Shown: positions 34,580 to 45,250, counted from the stretch's first letter. The stretch is DNA of 64,000 nucleotides from Roseobacter sp. (GCA_024636495.1 JAGXGZ010000048.1:62001-126000); one strand, 5' to 3'. Made by a program: numbers and translations. Notes: generated from the sequence alone by a model not told the origin.

Positions 34580-35572
34580 CTAGCGACGTTTACGCAAAGG
34601 GCGCGCCGCATGAAACAGCTTGAAACGCGCATCTCCACCGATCTCTTCGACATGGGCGAAACGAGTTTTAAGTTCCGCCTCATAAGGCAAATGTCGGTTC
34701 GCAACCATCCAAAGCTTGCCTTGACCCGATAAGACCCGCGCAGCGGCCGCAACAAAAGCCTGACCGATCTGTGGTTCGGCGGCTCGGCCCGCGTGAAACG
34801 GAGGGTTCATCACGACGGCATCCAGACCGTGCGGAGGTTGCCATGTAATTGCATCCTCCCACAAAAACTCGGCGCGGTCGTCGGTAACATTGCGGCGCGC
34901 GCATTCCAGCGCCATGTTGCCTGCCTCGACAACATATAGCTTTTCAATGTTTTTACGCGTCAGGATGTGCGCTGACAAAAAGCCCCACCCCGCCCCAAGA
35001 TCCGCAACCTCGGCCCCCAGTTTTTCAGGAAGCGCTTCGACCAGAAGTGCAGAGGCAAGATCGACGCCATCCGCAGAAAACACCCCCGGCGCTGTCCAAA
35101 AGCCACCCTCTGTCTGCGCAGGCCCCTGCTTCCAATCAACAAAGAAATCCGCGGCAGGTTCCGATATCCAGAACATCTTGCCATGTGCCTTGGAAATCGG
35201 TCCTTTGATCGTCACGCGCTGGCGCATCTCACGCAGGATGCTGTCTGCACCATCTGTCTTTTGGCCATCAATCACGACAACCCCGTCACACACTTCGCAT
35301 GCATCAGCGATCAGCGCGCGCGCTTCGGCCTTCGCGCGTGGCAAGCAAACGATACAGGCCGCATAGCGGTCTTTGATCTGGCGTACGACATCGTACCCCC
35401 GCGCAACCCATGCATCAAAATCAGGTTTGAAATCGTGGATGATCTGAACGCGGTCTTTATCCAGACCCGGCAGATCACTGTCGCGTGGCGGCTGAAAAAC
35501 GGCAATCGTCCCTTCAGCCGGCAATTCCAAGCCGTCGCCTTCCAGCGCCAGCTGCAAACGTGAATCGATCAC
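34580..35572 (-). CDS. RsmC-like class I methyltransferase
   Basis: A 330-residue protein with an N-terminal methyltransferase-like pseudo-domain (to about residue 160) and a catalytic C-terminal domain: ADLGAGWGFLSAHIL (SAM motif I), LYVVEAGNMALECARRN and VVMNPPFHAGR (the NPPF motif of RNA/DNA N-methyltransferases). This matches RsmC/RlmG, which methylate guanine in 16S or 23S rRNA. The GTG start lies 3 bases after the clpS stop, so the two are likely co-transcribed. Confidence 0.85.
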   Translation of the reverse strand: MIDSRLQLALEGDGLELPAEGTIAVFQPPRDSDLPGLDKDRVQIIHDFKPDFDAWVARGYDVVRQIKDRYAACIVCLPRAKAEARALIADACEVCDGVVVIDGQKTDGADSILREMRQRVTIKGPISKAHGKMFWISEPAADFFVDWKQGPAQTEGGFWTAPGVFSADGVDLASALLVEALPEKLGAEVADLGAGWGFLSAHILTRKNIEKLYVVEAGNMALECARRNVTDDRAEFLWEDAITWQPPHGLDAVVMNPPFHAGRAAEPQIGQAFVAAAARVLSGQGKLWMVANRHLPYEAELKTRFAHVEEIGGDARFKLFHAARPLRKRR

Positions 35573-35575
35573 CCG

Positions 35576-35917
35576 CTACTCTTCTTTTTCCATTGTGCAC
35601 TGAAGCGGGTGCTGGTGCCTGCGTGCAAAATCCATGACTTGGGCAACTTTCGTTTCTGCGATCTCGTGGCTGAACACGCCAACAACGGCGAGGCCCTTTT
35701 TATGAACAGTCAACATGATCTCGAACGCTTGTGCGTGGTTCAACCCAAAAAAACGCTCAAGGACATGGACGACAAATTCCATCGGCGTGAAATCATCGTT
35801 CAGCAACATCACCTTATAAAGCGGTGGTCGCTTTGTCTTTGGTTTGACCTTGGTCAACAGATCGACATCTTCGTCGTCGCGATCCTTGTCGGCCATCATA
35901 ATATCATCGAGGCGCAT
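35576..35917 (-). CDS. clpS: ATP-dependent Clp protease adaptor ClpS
   Basis: Delivers N-degron substrates to ClpAP. The 113-residue product has an acidic flexible N-terminus, then [43 protein letters not shown] and [13 protein letters not shown], the binding pocket for N-terminal hydrophobic residues. The ATG at 35917 has AGGAG upstream; the frame open to 36169 runs into the divergent HAD gene. clpA is not adjacent, unlike in E. coli. Confidence 0.95.
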   Translation of the reverse strand: MRLDDIMMADKDRDDEDVDLLTKVKPKTKRPPLYKVMLLNDDFTPMEFVVHVLERFFGLNHAQAFEIMLTVHKKGLAVVGVFSHEIAETKVAQVMDFARRHQHPLQCTMEKEE

Positions 35918-36008
35918 TACTGCTCCTGTTTCGAGAAGAGGTTTCAAGTGAGTCGTATGACGGTGTATATAGCCTGAATCGAAAATTAGAAAAGAGGCTG
36001 CGCCAAAG

Positions 36009-36713
36009 ATGGCCAAACAACTGACAACGATCGGTTTCGATGCCGATGACACGCTTTGGCACAATGAGCGATTCTTTGTTTTGACACAGGACAGATTTGC
36101 GAATCTTCTGCGTGACCATACTGACCCAGATACCTTGATGGACCGTCTGCTGACCGCAGAGCGGCGCAATATTCCACATTATGGATTTGGAATCAAAGGC
36201 TTCACCCTTTCAATGATCGAAACCGCCATTGATGTGACGAACGGAAAAGTTCCCGCGACGGTGATTGCCGAGATACTGCAGGCAGGGCGCGAAATGCTGG
36301 CGCATCCTGTCGAATTGTTGCCCCAAGCGCAAACTACGCTTGAGGCGCTTCATGGCCACTATACCCTGGTCTTGATCACCAAAGGGGATTTGCTGGATCA
36401 GGAACGTAAACTTGCCGAATCCGGCTTGCGAGATCTGTTTGATGCCATCGAAATCGTGTCGGACAAGACCCCGGACGTCTATCATCGATTGTTTGACGCA
36501 TATGGTGACGGGGCGGCACGGGGGATGATGGTGGGGAATTCAATGAAATCGGATGTTGTCCCGATGATTGATGCAGGTGGCTGGGGTGTACATGTCCCTC
36601 ACGGTCAGACTTGGGCTATAGAACACGCCGAAACGCCGGATAATGCACCGCGTTTTAAGCAGATCGATAATTTGTCCGAATTGAAACAAATTTTAGACCA
36701 AATTACGGGGTAA
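36009..36713 (+). CDS. HAD-superfamily hydrolase
   Basis: A 234-residue haloacid-dehalogenase-fold phosphatase. D11-A-D13-D-T15 is the DxDxT nucleophile motif, LVLITKGDL holds the motif II threonine, and SDKTP plus [10 protein letters not shown] are motifs III and IV. The cap is the helical C1 type. Likely a phosphatase for a small phosphorylated metabolite; the specific substrate is unknown. Divergent from clpS. Confidence 0.88.
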   Translation: MAKQLTTIGFDADDTLWHNERFFVLTQDRFANLLRDHTDPDTLMDRLLTAERRNIPHYGFGIKGFTLSMIETAIDVTNGKVPATVIAEILQAGREMLAHPVELLPQAQTTLEALHGHYTLVLITKGDLLDQERKLAESGLRDLFDAIEIVSDKTPDVYHRLFDAYGDGAARGMMVGNSMKSDVVPMIDAGGWGVHVPHGQTWAIEHAETPDNAPRFKQIDNLSELKQILDQITG

Positions 36714-36747
36714 AAATTTCAGTCGAGATTCGCTTTAGTTACGCCCC

Positions 36748-36769
36748 ATTCCCGCCACATTCCTGCCAC
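36748..36769. repeat. Tandem 11-bp direct repeat upstream of the carboxypeptidase gene
   Basis: ATTCCCGCCAC is followed directly by ATTCCTGCCAC (one mismatch). It lies in the 238-base gap, 183-204 bases before the ATG at 36952. The period of about one helical turn suggests cooperative binding of a regulator. Confidence 0.5.
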
Positions 36770-36951
36770 AATAGCCCCCCTAGTGCTGACAATCCCCACA
36801 CCCCCTAAATATGGCTCATGGAATTTTCATCTTTTGGTGCGATCCTTGTTTTCAAAGGCTTTATCGCAAAATCGACCTGTGTTACTCTGATTTCAATAAT
36901 CAGAGGCCAGTCGAAAAATCGGCGGTCCAAGGCAGAGCAAAGGCAGTTATC

Positions 36952-38424
36952 ATGAGAGCGCGGCGCGTGCAGCCGGCCCGTTATGGGCTATTTATTCTTG
37001 CGGCTATTTGGATCCTGGTGGTGCTTCCGCTAAGCGCCATGGCAGCGCCCTATGCCGCTTATGTCATCGACGCACGAACTGGCGAAGTGCTGCATTCGCG
37101 CAATGCAGACACACGTCTTCATCCTGCATCCCTGACTAAAATGATGACGCTATATATAGCATTCGATGCGATAAAGCGCGGCGAAATATCTTTGGATAGC
37201 CAAGTCAAGATCAGCCAACACGCGGCATCTGAACCCCCCAGCAAACTAGGCTTGAAAGCGGGCCAAACGATTGCGCTGCGGTATTTGATCCGTGCCGCAG
37301 CGGTAAAATCGGCAAACGATGCAGCGACCGCAATTGGCGAAGCAATTTCAGGGTCCGAGGCAAAGTTTGCCCGCAGGATGAACCAGACTGCAAAAGCCCT
37401 TGGCATGACCAACTCTACGTTCAAGAACGCACATGGCCTGACAGAGACGGGCCACATGTCAACGGCAAAGGATATGACAACGATGGGGCGCCATCTGCTG
37501 TATGATTTCCCCGAGTACTACAATCTATTCTCCCGGATTACAGCCGATGCAGGCGTGCGCAAAGTCAGCCACACGAACCGCCGTTTTCTGGCCTCGTACA
37601 AAGGGGCGGACGGGATCAAAACAGGCTATACGCGTGCCGCAGGGTTCAATCTGACAGCGTCAGCCGAGCGCGGAAATGAACGTGTAATCGTCACCGTGTT
37701 TGGCGGAACATCGACCACCGCGCGAAATGCGAAAGTCGCTGAGTTGATGGACTTGGGCTTTCGCCGTGCCCCTTCCAAAGCGCCTTTGGTCAAACCTACG
37801 AAGCCTGTCTTTGCGGACGTCGAGGATAACTTGGTTGCCGCTAACACTGCGCCCACCCCGGGCGGAGCAGGCAAGACAATCCGCTTGGTCGGCGCCGTTA
37901 CAACCTCCAAACGCCCCCAGTTGCGCCCCGCTGCCACTCAACAAGTCGTCGTCGCCACGGCTGAGGCACCACAAGCCACATCGGCGCTTTTGCCGTCCGA
38001 CATAACCGCCGCGATCAAAGAAGCCGTCAAGACAGCCCCAGAAGCAGCTTTGAAAACGGCCAGCCTTGCTTCGGTTTCCCAACGTCCAACAGTGCGCCCT
38101 AAAGGCCTGATCGACTCTATTAATCCAATCAAAACCAAAAAACAGCCCGCCCAGCAAGAGGTCGTGACCCGTGTCTCGACATCAGGCGGACGGCATTGGG
38201 GCGTCAACATAGGCCGCTTCCCAAGCCGCAATGCAGCTGAAACGGTGCTTGTCAAAACGGCCCTGTCGGAAATTTCGACCCTGGATGGGACGTTGCGGAA
38301 GGTCGTCCAGCGGCCCCAAGGATTTGATGCAAACTTTTTGGGTATGACCCGCGAAACCGCAGACCTTGCCTGCCGCAGATTGGCAGCACGCCAAGTCAGC
38401 TGCTTTATGATAGGACCCGGCTGA
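36952..38424 (+). CDS. D-alanyl-D-alanine carboxypeptidase with SPOR domain
   Basis: A penicillin-binding protein of the DacF/DacA type that trims pentapeptides in peptidoglycan. The 490-residue product has a signal anchor (about 11-32), then S60-L-T-K63 (SxxK), S120-A-N (SxN) and K223-T-G (KTG), all catalytic motifs intact. A Pro/Ala-rich linker of about 100 residues follows. A C-terminal SPOR-like domain (from about residue 410, GRHWGVNIGRFPSRNAAE) probably targets septal denuded glycan. The ATG at 36952 is chosen because it immediately precedes the signal sequence; a longer frame from 36811 is unlikely. Confidence 0.93.
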   Translation: MRARRVQPARYGLFILAAIWILVVLPLSAMAAPYAAYVIDARTGEVLHSRNADTRLHPASLTKMMTLYIAFDAIKRGEISLDSQVKISQHAASEPPSKLGLKAGQTIALRYLIRAAAVKSANDAATAIGEAISGSEAKFARRMNQTAKALGMTNSTFKNAHGLTETGHMSTAKDMTTMGRHLLYDFPEYYNLFSRITADAGVRKVSHTNRRFLASYKGADGIKTGYTRAAGFNLTASAERGNERVIVTVFGGTSTTARNAKVAELMDLGFRRAPSKAPLVKPTKPVFADVEDNLVAANTAPTPGGAGKTIRLVGAVTTSKRPQLRPAATQQVVVATAEAPQATSALLPSDITAAIKEAVKTAPEAALKTASLASVSQRPTVRPKGLIDSINPIKTKKQPAQQEVVTRVSTSGGRHWGVNIGRFPSRNAAETVLVKTALSEISTLDGTLRKVVQRPQGFDANFLGMTRETADLACRRLAARQVSCFMIGPG

Positions 38425-38533
38425 AAGTCACGTGCTGTTCTTGACCTTCTGACAACCAGTATCGTTGCCAGATTGGTTTAACGAAAAGCCACCGAAGATC
38501 TAAAATGAGGTCTGCACGAGGCTGCAATTGTGA

Positions 38534-40126
38534 TCAGGTCGTCGCCTGCAACAACGCCCGTGTGTAATCCGACGTCGGATTGTCATAAAGCGTATCGACA
38601 TCGCCATATTCAACGACATCGCCGCGCTTCATGACCATCACCTTGTGCGACATCGCGCGCACGACTTTCAAATCGTGGCTGATGAACAAATAAGCTAAAC
38701 CGTATTTGCGCTGAAGGTTGCGCAGCAATTCCACGATCTGCACCTGCACGGTCATATCCAGAGCCGAGGTAGGCTCGTCCAGAACCAGCAGTTTCGGGCG
38801 GAGCACCATCGCCCGCGCAATCGCGATGCGCTGACGTTGACCACCGGAAAACTCATGCGGGTAACGGTCCATCGTGGTCGGATCCAGCCCCACTTCCACC
38901 ATCACGTCATGCACCAACTCGCGCGGATTGCGGTCTGGGTCAACGTTATGGATCGTCAGGCCTTCACTAATGATCTGCATGCAGGTCATGCGCGGGCTCA
39001 GGCTGCCGAACGGATCCTGAAACACGATCTGCATGTCTTTGCGCAGACGCCTTAGTTCCCGCGTAGACCAGCCGCGAACATCCTGACCCATAAAGTTGAT
39101 CCCCCCTTCAGAAGCAATCAACCGCATAATCGCCAGCGCTATCGTCGTCTTGCCTGACCCCGATTCACCAACAATTCCGATTGTTTCCCCTGCCCGGACA
39201 GACAAGCTTGCGTCATTGACCGCCTTTACATGATCCACAGTCTTACGCAGAAATCCTTGTTGGATCGGAAACCAGACCTTCAGATGATCGGTGCTGGCAA
39301 TCACCGGCGCACCCGAAGGCACGGGGTCGGGCCTGCCGGACGGCTCGGCCGCCAACAGCTTTTGCGTATAGGGGTGTTGCGGTCTATCAAAAATCTCGGC
39401 TGTCGGGCCTTGTTCGACAATTTCGCCATGTTGCATCACGCAAACGCGGTCGGCGATGCGTCGTACAATGCCAAGGTCGTGGGTGATAAACAAAAGCCCC
39501 ATGCCTTCGCTGTCTTTCAGCTCTTTCAACAGGTCTAAAATCTGCGCCTGAATGGTCACATCCAGCGCCGTGGTCGGTTCATCCGCGATCAAAACGTCAG
39601 GCTTGTTTGCCAACGCCATCGCAATCATAACCCGCTGGCGTTGCCCGCCAGACAGTTGATGCGGATAGGCACCCAGACGGCTTTCAGCGTCGTTGATCCC
39701 AACCTTTTCCAGCAACTCAACAATGCGCAAACGCGCACCTGAGCCGACAACCCCTTGGTGCAGCGCCAGCGATTCGCCAAGCTGTTTTTCGATTGTATGC
39801 AGCGGATTAAGCGAGGTCATAGGCTCTTGAAAGATAAAGCTGATGTCATTGCCGCGCACCTTACGCAGCAGTTTATCGTCAGCCCCAATCATTTGCTGCC
39901 CGTCATACAGAACCGAACCAGACACCTCGGCACTGTCGCCCAGCAACGACACCGCACTTAGCGCCGAAACTGATTTACCAGAACCGGATTCGCCGACAAG
40001 CGCTACGGTCTCTCCCCGGTTCAGAGTGAAACTGATGCCCTTTACAGCATGGGTTAGGGCACCCTCCTGACGGAATGATACGCGAAGGTCTTTGACGTCA
40101 AGCAGGGCAGAGGGGCGTTGTGTCAT
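38534..40126 (-). CDS. yejF: Peptide ABC transporter ATPase (two ABC domains), YejF
   Basis: A 530-residue protein with two complete nucleotide-binding domains: [12 protein letters not shown] and [15 protein letters not shown] in the first, [14 protein letters not shown] and [15 protein letters not shown] in the second. This is the fused oligopeptide-type ATPase of the yej system, whose E. coli counterpart imports peptides including microcin C. The ATG at 40126 overlaps the stop of the small membrane-protein gene (ATGA). It is the last gene of the operon. Confidence 0.93.
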   Translation of the reverse strand: MTQRPSALLDVKDLRVSFRQEGALTHAVKGISFTLNRGETVALVGESGSGKSVSALSAVSLLGDSAEVSGSVLYDGQQMIGADDKLLRKVRGNDISFIFQEPMTSLNPLHTIEKQLGESLALHQGVVGSGARLRIVELLEKVGINDAESRLGAYPHQLSGGQRQRVMIAMALANKPDVLIADEPTTALDVTIQAQILDLLKELKDSEGMGLLFITHDLGIVRRIADRVCVMQHGEIVEQGPTAEIFDRPQHPYTQKLLAAEPSGRPDPVPSGAPVIASTDHLKVWFPIQQGFLRKTVDHVKAVNDASLSVRAGETIGIVGESGSGKTTIALAIMRLIASEGGINFMGQDVRGWSTRELRRLRKDMQIVFQDPFGSLSPRMTCMQIISEGLTIHNVDPDRNPRELVHDVMVEVGLDPTTMDRYPHEFSGGQRQRIAIARAMVLRPKLLVLDEPTSALDMTVQVQIVELLRNLQRKYGLAYLFISHDLKVVRAMSHKVMVMKRGDVVEYGDVDTLYDNPTSDYTRALLQATT

Positions 40127-40425
40127 GGTATGAACGACATCAAGGCGAATACGCCCCATGCGGCCATCGGTGCGCATAGGATACGTAGCCAGACACTGGG
40201 CCATCTCATCAACGCAAGGCTCCAGCAGCCCAAAATGACTACGAAAGTGCTGGGCAGAAAACGCGTCTCAAGCACTCTGAACAAGAAACCGATCGTGTCC
40301 CCCGGAGCGGTGAAGATCAAAAAGCAGATGCGCAAGGTCACAGCAATCGCCACCCCCACAGAACAGATATAGGAAATTGTCGCGAAAATACGCAGCGGGG
40401 AAGGGCGGGAAACAGCACCAGTCAT
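40123..40425 (-). CDS. Small membrane protein inside the yej operon
   Basis: A 100-residue protein with three hydrophobic segments (about residues 11-35, 42-65 and 73-98). I do not recognise a family. It overlaps yejE at its start and yejF at its end, both as ATGA, so it is under the same tight translational coupling as the transporter genes and is unlikely to be a random frame. It might be an accessory subunit of the permease or ATPase. Function unknown. Confidence 0.8.
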   Translation of the reverse strand: MTGAVSRPSPLRIFATISYICSVGVAIAVTLRICFLIFTAPGDTIGFLFRVLETRFLPSTFVVILGCWSLALMRWPSVWLRILCAPMAAWGVFALMSFIP

Positions 40426-41528
40426 GAAAACGTCTTTCTGGGGTCGAATGCGTCGCGGATGCCTTCAAAGATGAAGATCAGCAAGGACAACATGATCGCG
40501 AAGGTAAAAAATGCCGTAAACGCAAGCCACGGCGCTTGCAGGTTTTGCTTGGCCTGAAGAGTCAATTCGCCCAGTGACGGGGCCGAAGATGGCAAACCGA
40601 AACCCAGAAAATCAAGGATGGCCAACGTGCTGATCGTGCCCGTGATGATAAACGGCAGCATTGTCAGCATCGCAACCATTGCGTTGGGCAGCATATGGCG
40701 AAACATGATCGTGACGTTGCCCACACCAAGAGCACGGGCCGCCCGCACGTACTCCAAATTACGCGCGCGCAGAAATTCGGCGCGCACCACGCCCACCAAA
40801 GAAGTCCAACTGAACAGCACCAGTAGAAACACCAGCAGCCAGAAACTGCGCCCCAGAATGGCGAACATGATGATGATCACATACAGCGACGGGGTGGATG
40901 ACCAGATCTCGATCACGCGCTGAAAGATCAGATCGGTCCAGCCGCCAAAGAAGCCTTGGACAGCGCCTGCGATGATACCGATCAGCGATGCCGCCCCGGT
41001 GACGATCAGGGTAAAGATGATCGACAGCCGGAAGCCATGGACAACCCGCGCCATCACATCGCGTTTGGTACCGTCGGTGCCCAGCCAATTTTGCGCATTA
41101 GGCGGCAAGGGGGCAGCACCGGGACGGTCAACGGCAGTGTTGAACGAATAGGGAATGATCGGCCAGATCGACCAACCTTTTTCAATCTCGGCCCCGTCTA
41201 TTACCCCGTCTTGTGCATCTTCGATCAACAGATCAGGTTCGTCGAAACACGCGTCCATGCCGCCGGTCGCAATCAGGCATTTGACCTCCGGGTCGCGGTA
41301 AACTGCCTCGGTCTGGAAGTCGCCGCCAAATTCTGTCTCGGGATAGAACTTGAAGATCGGCATAAAGTATTCGCCGCGGTAATTCACCAGAATCGGTTTG
41401 TCATTGGCGACGAATTCGGCAAACAGCGAGATGCCGAAAAGAATGGCGAAAATCCATAGGCTCCAATAGGCGCGGCGATTGCGGGTGAAATTGCGCCAAC
41501 GCCGTTGGTTGAGGGGAGAGAGTGCCAT
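40422..41528 (-). CDS. yejE: Peptide ABC transporter permease YejE
   Basis: A 368-residue permease. One N-terminal membrane helix (AYWSLWIFAILFGISLF) is followed by a large periplasmic insert of about 110 residues. The binding-protein-dependent transport domain follows, with EYVRAARALGVGNVTIMFRH (the EAA loop contacting the ATPase). The long insert and order match YejE. The ATG at 41528 follows the yejB stop by 4 bases; the longer frame overlaps yejB. Confidence 0.92.
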   Translation of the reverse strand: MALSPLNQRRWRNFTRNRRAYWSLWIFAILFGISLFAEFVANDKPILVNYRGEYFMPIFKFYPETEFGGDFQTEAVYRDPEVKCLIATGGMDACFDEPDLLIEDAQDGVIDGAEIEKGWSIWPIIPYSFNTAVDRPGAAPLPPNAQNWLGTDGTKRDVMARVVHGFRLSIIFTLIVTGAASLIGIIAGAVQGFFGGWTDLIFQRVIEIWSSTPSLYVIIIMFAILGRSFWLLVFLLVLFSWTSLVGVVRAEFLRARNLEYVRAARALGVGNVTIMFRHMLPNAMVAMLTMLPFIITGTISTLAILDFLGFGLPSSAPSLGELTLQAKQNLQAPWLAFTAFFTFAIMLSLLIFIFEGIRDAFDPRKTFS

Positions 41529-41532
41529 CAAA

Positions 41533-42621
41533 TCACCCTTCGCGCTTTTCAAAGTCGATGCGCGGATCGACGAAAACATACATCAAATCGGACAATATCC
41601 CGACCAGCAGGCCAATCAGGCCGAAGATAAACAGGGTGCCAAAGACGATGGGATAATCGCGCGCAACGGCGGCTTCGAACCCCAGACGGCCCAGCCCATC
41701 AAGGCTGAATATCGTCTCAATGATCAGTGATCCGCCAAAGAAAACGCCGATGAACACCGCAGGAAAGCCCGCAATCACAATCAGCATCGCGTTGCGGAAC
41801 ACGTGCCCGTACAGCACCTTGCGTTCCGACAGCCCCTTGGCGCGGGCGGTCATGACGTATTGCTTTTTGATTTCGTCGAGAAAACTATTTTTGGTCAGCA
41901 ATGTCAGTGTCGCAAACGCGCTGATGGTCGAAGCAAGCACCGGCAAAGTGATGTGCCAGAAGTAATCACCTACCTTTGCCAGCGGGCTTAGCTGATCAAA
42001 GTTGTCCGACGTTAGCCCTCGGAGCGGGAAAACCTGCCAATATGACCCGCCCGCAAACAACACCAACAACAGGATCGCGAACAAAAACCCCGGGATCGCA
42101 TAAGCCGCAATGATCGCGCCGGATGTCCATGTGTCAAACGCCGTGCCGTCTTTGACCGCCTTGCGGATGCCAAGCGGGATCGACACCAGATAGGCGATTA
42201 CGGTCGACCAAAGGCCTAGCGTGATGGACACTGGCAGCTTTTCCTTGATCAGCTCAATCACTGAAATCGACCGGAAATAGCTCTCTCCGAAATCGAAGCG
42301 CATGTAGTTCCACATCATATTGAGGAACCGTTCAAGCGGCGGTTTGTCAAAGCCGAACTCTTTCTCAAGCTCTGCAATAAATTCAGGTGGCAAGCCCCGC
42401 GCACCGACATAGTTTTCGTTCGCAGTGGCGACATCCGCGTTGCCCGCATCATTGCCACTGCCAGAGAACCCTTCGAACACATTGCCGCCGCCTTGGATAC
42501 GGGCGATCGCCTGTTCAACCGGGCCACCGGGCACGAACTGCACCAGCGCAAAATTGATCAGCATGATCCCGATCAACGTCGGGATAATTAGCAAAAGCCG
42601 TCGAAGGATGTAGGCGCCCAT
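41533..42621 (-). CDS. yejB: Peptide ABC transporter permease YejB
   Basis: A 362-residue permease of the OppB type with six predicted helices. It starts [19 protein letters not shown] and has [20 protein letters not shown] as EAA loop. It forms the membrane channel with YejE. It lies 9 bases after yejA. Confidence 0.94.
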   Translation of the reverse strand: MGAYILRRLLLIIPTLIGIMLINFALVQFVPGGPVEQAIARIQGGGNVFEGFSGSGNDAGNADVATANENYVGARGLPPEFIAELEKEFGFDKPPLERFLNMMWNYMRFDFGESYFRSISVIELIKEKLPVSITLGLWSTVIAYLVSIPLGIRKAVKDGTAFDTWTSGAIIAAYAIPGFLFAILLLVLFAGGSYWQVFPLRGLTSDNFDQLSPLAKVGDYFWHITLPVLASTISAFATLTLLTKNSFLDEIKKQYVMTARAKGLSERKVLYGHVFRNAMLIVIAGFPAVFIGVFFGGSLIIETIFSLDGLGRLGFEAAVARDYPIVFGTLFIFGLIGLLVGILSDLMYVFVDPRIDFEKREG

Positions 42622-42630
42622 GTTTGGCGT

Positions 42631-44571
42631 TTACCGCAACGCACCAGCAGCGCGCAAGGCGGCTGCTTTGTCTTCGTTGTACCACCAGAAATCAAGATAT
42701 CCCAAAGCATACGCAGGCTGCCCTTCTGGGTGTTCGTACTGGTCGTAATATGCCGTCCAAAAGGTATCATTGTACCACGCGGGGATCATGAAAAACTCGT
42801 ACCGCAAAGCCCGGTCAAGCGCCGTCATGCTGGCGTCTTCCTCCTCTTTGGTTTGGGCGCTAAGCGACTTCTCGATGATCGCATCAATCAAAGGACTGGC
42901 CAGACCTGCTGGATTGAAAAGCGAAAAGGCAGCCGCTTTTGATCCGTAGCGCTGCGCAAGCCCGGTTCCGGTGCCCAAGAACGCACCATAAGCGTCAAAC
43001 ACCAGATCATAGTCGCGATCCCTTTCGCGGGCCGTATATTGCGAGCTGTCGACTTTCTCGAGCACGGCATCAATGCCCATGTTGCCAAGGTTGGACATAA
43101 AGTTTTCGATCACAGCCGACAGGGTCGCCGAGCCCGAGGAATTCAGCAAGAATGTCAGCCTCAGCGGCTTGCCATTCGCATCATAGCGCTTGCCATCGTC
43201 GCCCACGGCCCAACCCGCCTCGTCCAGCAACGACATGGCGCGGCGCAGGTTGCGACGGTCCAAAAGCCGTGTCGGATCAGAGGTATGAGGCGTGACTGCG
43301 GGTTCGGTCAACATCTGCGGTGGGACCAGATCACCAAGGGATTGCAGCACAGCAAGCTCCATCCCTTCGGGCGCGCCCATAGCCATGATCGGGGTATCTT
43401 GGGTGAAGGACGCGCGCGGCTTGAACAAGCCATATTGCAAGGATTCGTTGGTCCATTCAAAGTTGAAACCCAACGCAACAGCCTCGCGTACGCGCTTGTC
43501 TTGCAAGACCTCGCGGCCCAGATTGAAAACGATCCCCGATGGCGACGGGGGAGAGCCGTCGGGAATATCTTCTTTGACGACATAGCCCGCATCGACCTTG
43601 GGAAACTCATAGGCCGACGCCCACTGCTTTGAGTTTCCTTCGACCCGGAAGGTGTATTCGCCTGCCTTGAACGCCTCAAAAGCGGAATTTTCATCACCGA
43701 AATACTCCACCCGAATGGTGTCGAAATTATTCCGGCCCACGTTGAAAGGCAGGTCTTTGCCCCAATAATCAGGGTTACGTTTGTAGACGATGCGGCGGTT
43801 CACGTCGACGTCGTCAATCACATATGGGCCAGAACCGGGTGATGTCATCAAACGCGATTCGTCCAGACGTGCGCCAGTTTCGTCGTACCACTTCTTGGAC
43901 CATGCGGGCACACCGCCCACTTGATCAATCAAGCTCCGGCGGGAAATGCCAGGCGTGAAGTAAAATTTAATCGTGTAATCATCAATCACTTCGACCTTAG
44001 GGATGCGTTCGCGCACGGCATCCGCATAAGACTTCAGTCCCTGATCCAACAACAAGTTATGACTGAATGCGATGTCATTGGCCGTGACCGGATCACCGGT
44101 CGAAAACTTGGCGTCCTTGCGCATGTGGAAAATCACCCAGTCCTTGCTTTCGGGGTATTCAAGACTTTCGCAAAGCAAACAGTAGGATTCGCCATAGACG
44201 TCAGCAGGTGCCGGCTCGCTGCCCGTCCCCTCGCCCAGCAAGCTTTCGTACATGACCGTGCTCAGCGCACCTCCGCGCCCTTTGCGCGAATAGGGGTTCA
44301 TCGAATCAAACGTGCCCAAGGTAGAAATCGAAATCTCTCCGCCTTTGGGGGCGTCTGGGTTTACATAGTCAAAATGGCTGTAGTCCGCCGGGTATTTCAG
44401 ATCGCCATAGAACGAATAGCCGTGACTGCGGATCATCTTGTCGTCTTGGGCCTGGGCCGCGACACCGATCAACGCAGCCCCAAAGACCAAAAGCGTCGTC
44501 CACAAAATCTTAGATGTCGTATCGCGAGAGCGGGTTACTACGCGGGCGTTTGTCCGTGGCATCAGGCTCAT
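42631..44571 (-). CDS. yejA: Peptide ABC transporter binding protein YejA
   Basis: A 646-residue family-5 solute-binding protein. A Sec signal near residues 18-42 (ending AAQAQ) precedes HGYSFYGDLKYPADYSHFDY, the YejA hallmark, and VNPDAPKGGEISI. Later FSTGDPVTANDIAFS and KVREAVALGF-like helices are typical. GAAGG precedes the ATG. It delivers oligopeptides to YejBEF and is the first gene of the operon. Confidence 0.94.
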   Translation of the reverse strand: MSLMPRTNARVVTRSRDTTSKILWTTLLVFGAALIGVAAQAQDDKMIRSHGYSFYGDLKYPADYSHFDYVNPDAPKGGEISISTLGTFDSMNPYSRKGRGGALSTVMYESLLGEGTGSEPAPADVYGESYCLLCESLEYPESKDWVIFHMRKDAKFSTGDPVTANDIAFSHNLLLDQGLKSYADAVRERIPKVEVIDDYTIKFYFTPGISRRSLIDQVGGVPAWSKKWYDETGARLDESRLMTSPGSGPYVIDDVDVNRRIVYKRNPDYWGKDLPFNVGRNNFDTIRVEYFGDENSAFEAFKAGEYTFRVEGNSKQWASAYEFPKVDAGYVVKEDIPDGSPPSPSGIVFNLGREVLQDKRVREAVALGFNFEWTNESLQYGLFKPRASFTQDTPIMAMGAPEGMELAVLQSLGDLVPPQMLTEPAVTPHTSDPTRLLDRRNLRRAMSLLDEAGWAVGDDGKRYDANGKPLRLTFLLNSSGSATLSAVIENFMSNLGNMGIDAVLEKVDSSQYTARERDRDYDLVFDAYGAFLGTGTGLAQRYGSKAAAFSLFNPAGLASPLIDAIIEKSLSAQTKEEEDASMTALDRALRYEFFMIPAWYNDTFWTAYYDQYEHPEGQPAYALGYLDFWWYNEDKAAALRAAGALR

Positions 44572-44690
44572 CCTTCACAAGAAACAACAGTGTATGGCAG
44601 TTCTACTATGTCATGTAAGCTAACGATCCTGAACGCCAAGATACAAGTTGCGAATATGTTATCTGAGTGAAATCTATCCGCAGAAAAGCA

Positions 44691-44719
44691 AAAGGCCGCC
44701 CAACATTAAGGCGGCCTTT
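44691..44719 (-). terminator. Intrinsic terminator after the cytochrome c gene
   Basis: AAAGGCCGCC and GGCGGCCTTT form a perfect 10-bp stem with a 9-base loop. On the minus strand it is followed by TGCTTTTC. It lies 22 bases beyond the cytochrome stop. Confidence 0.8.
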
Positions 44720-44740
44720 ATAAAATCAGTATCTGAAAGA

Positions 44741-45250
44741 TTACTCGTCTAGGCTGTCGAGATAGGCGATGACATTCGCGCGATCTTCAACCTTGTTCAG
44801 GCCCGCAAAACCCATCGTTGTCCCAGGTGCCCAAGCCGCTGGCTTTTCAAGAAAGGCGTTCAGGTTCTCTGGGGTCCAGACGTCTGCGCTTTGCTCAAGG
44901 TTGCCAGAGTAAGATGTATATCCCTCGGCACTGTCGATATCACGACCAACCACACCATAAAGGTACGGACCCACGGCATTTTCGCCCTGCACTGCTTTGT
45001 GGCATGCGCTGCATTTGCGGAAAACCTTTTCGCCTTCGCCAATATCGGCCGAAGCCAATACAACAGAGAAATCTACGGCTTCTTCTTCGGGCGCGTCTTC
45101 TTCCGCCGAGGCTACTTCAATCACATAGCCAGCCTCACCATGTACTTCGTTATGGTAAACTTCTTCACTTACAAATTTGCCAAGCAAAAGAACAAGCCAA
45201 GCACCGAACAAGCCGGCAGCTACTTTGGTAATAGTCATTGTATCGAACAT
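44741..45250 (-). CDS. Membrane-anchored cytochrome c (CycM/cy-type)
   Basis: A 169-residue class I cytochrome c. One uncleaved N-terminal helix (about residues 8-28) anchors it. An acidic Ala/Glu-rich linker (45-60) leads to the haem domain with C80-S-A-C83-H84 and the axial methionine in TTMGFAGL. Such proteins carry electrons from the bc1 complex to cytochrome oxidase along the membrane. The ATG at 45250 is chosen because a longer frame runs into pheA on the opposite strand. Single gene, divergent from pheA. Confidence 0.93.
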   Translation of the reverse strand: MFDTMTITKVAAGLFGAWLVLLLGKFVSEEVYHNEVHGEAGYVIEVASAEEDAPEEEAVDFSVVLASADIGEGEKVFRKCSACHKAVQGENAVGPYLYGVVGRDIDSAEGYTSYSGNLEQSADVWTPENLNAFLEKPAAWAPGTTMGFAGLNKVEDRANVIAYLDSLDE

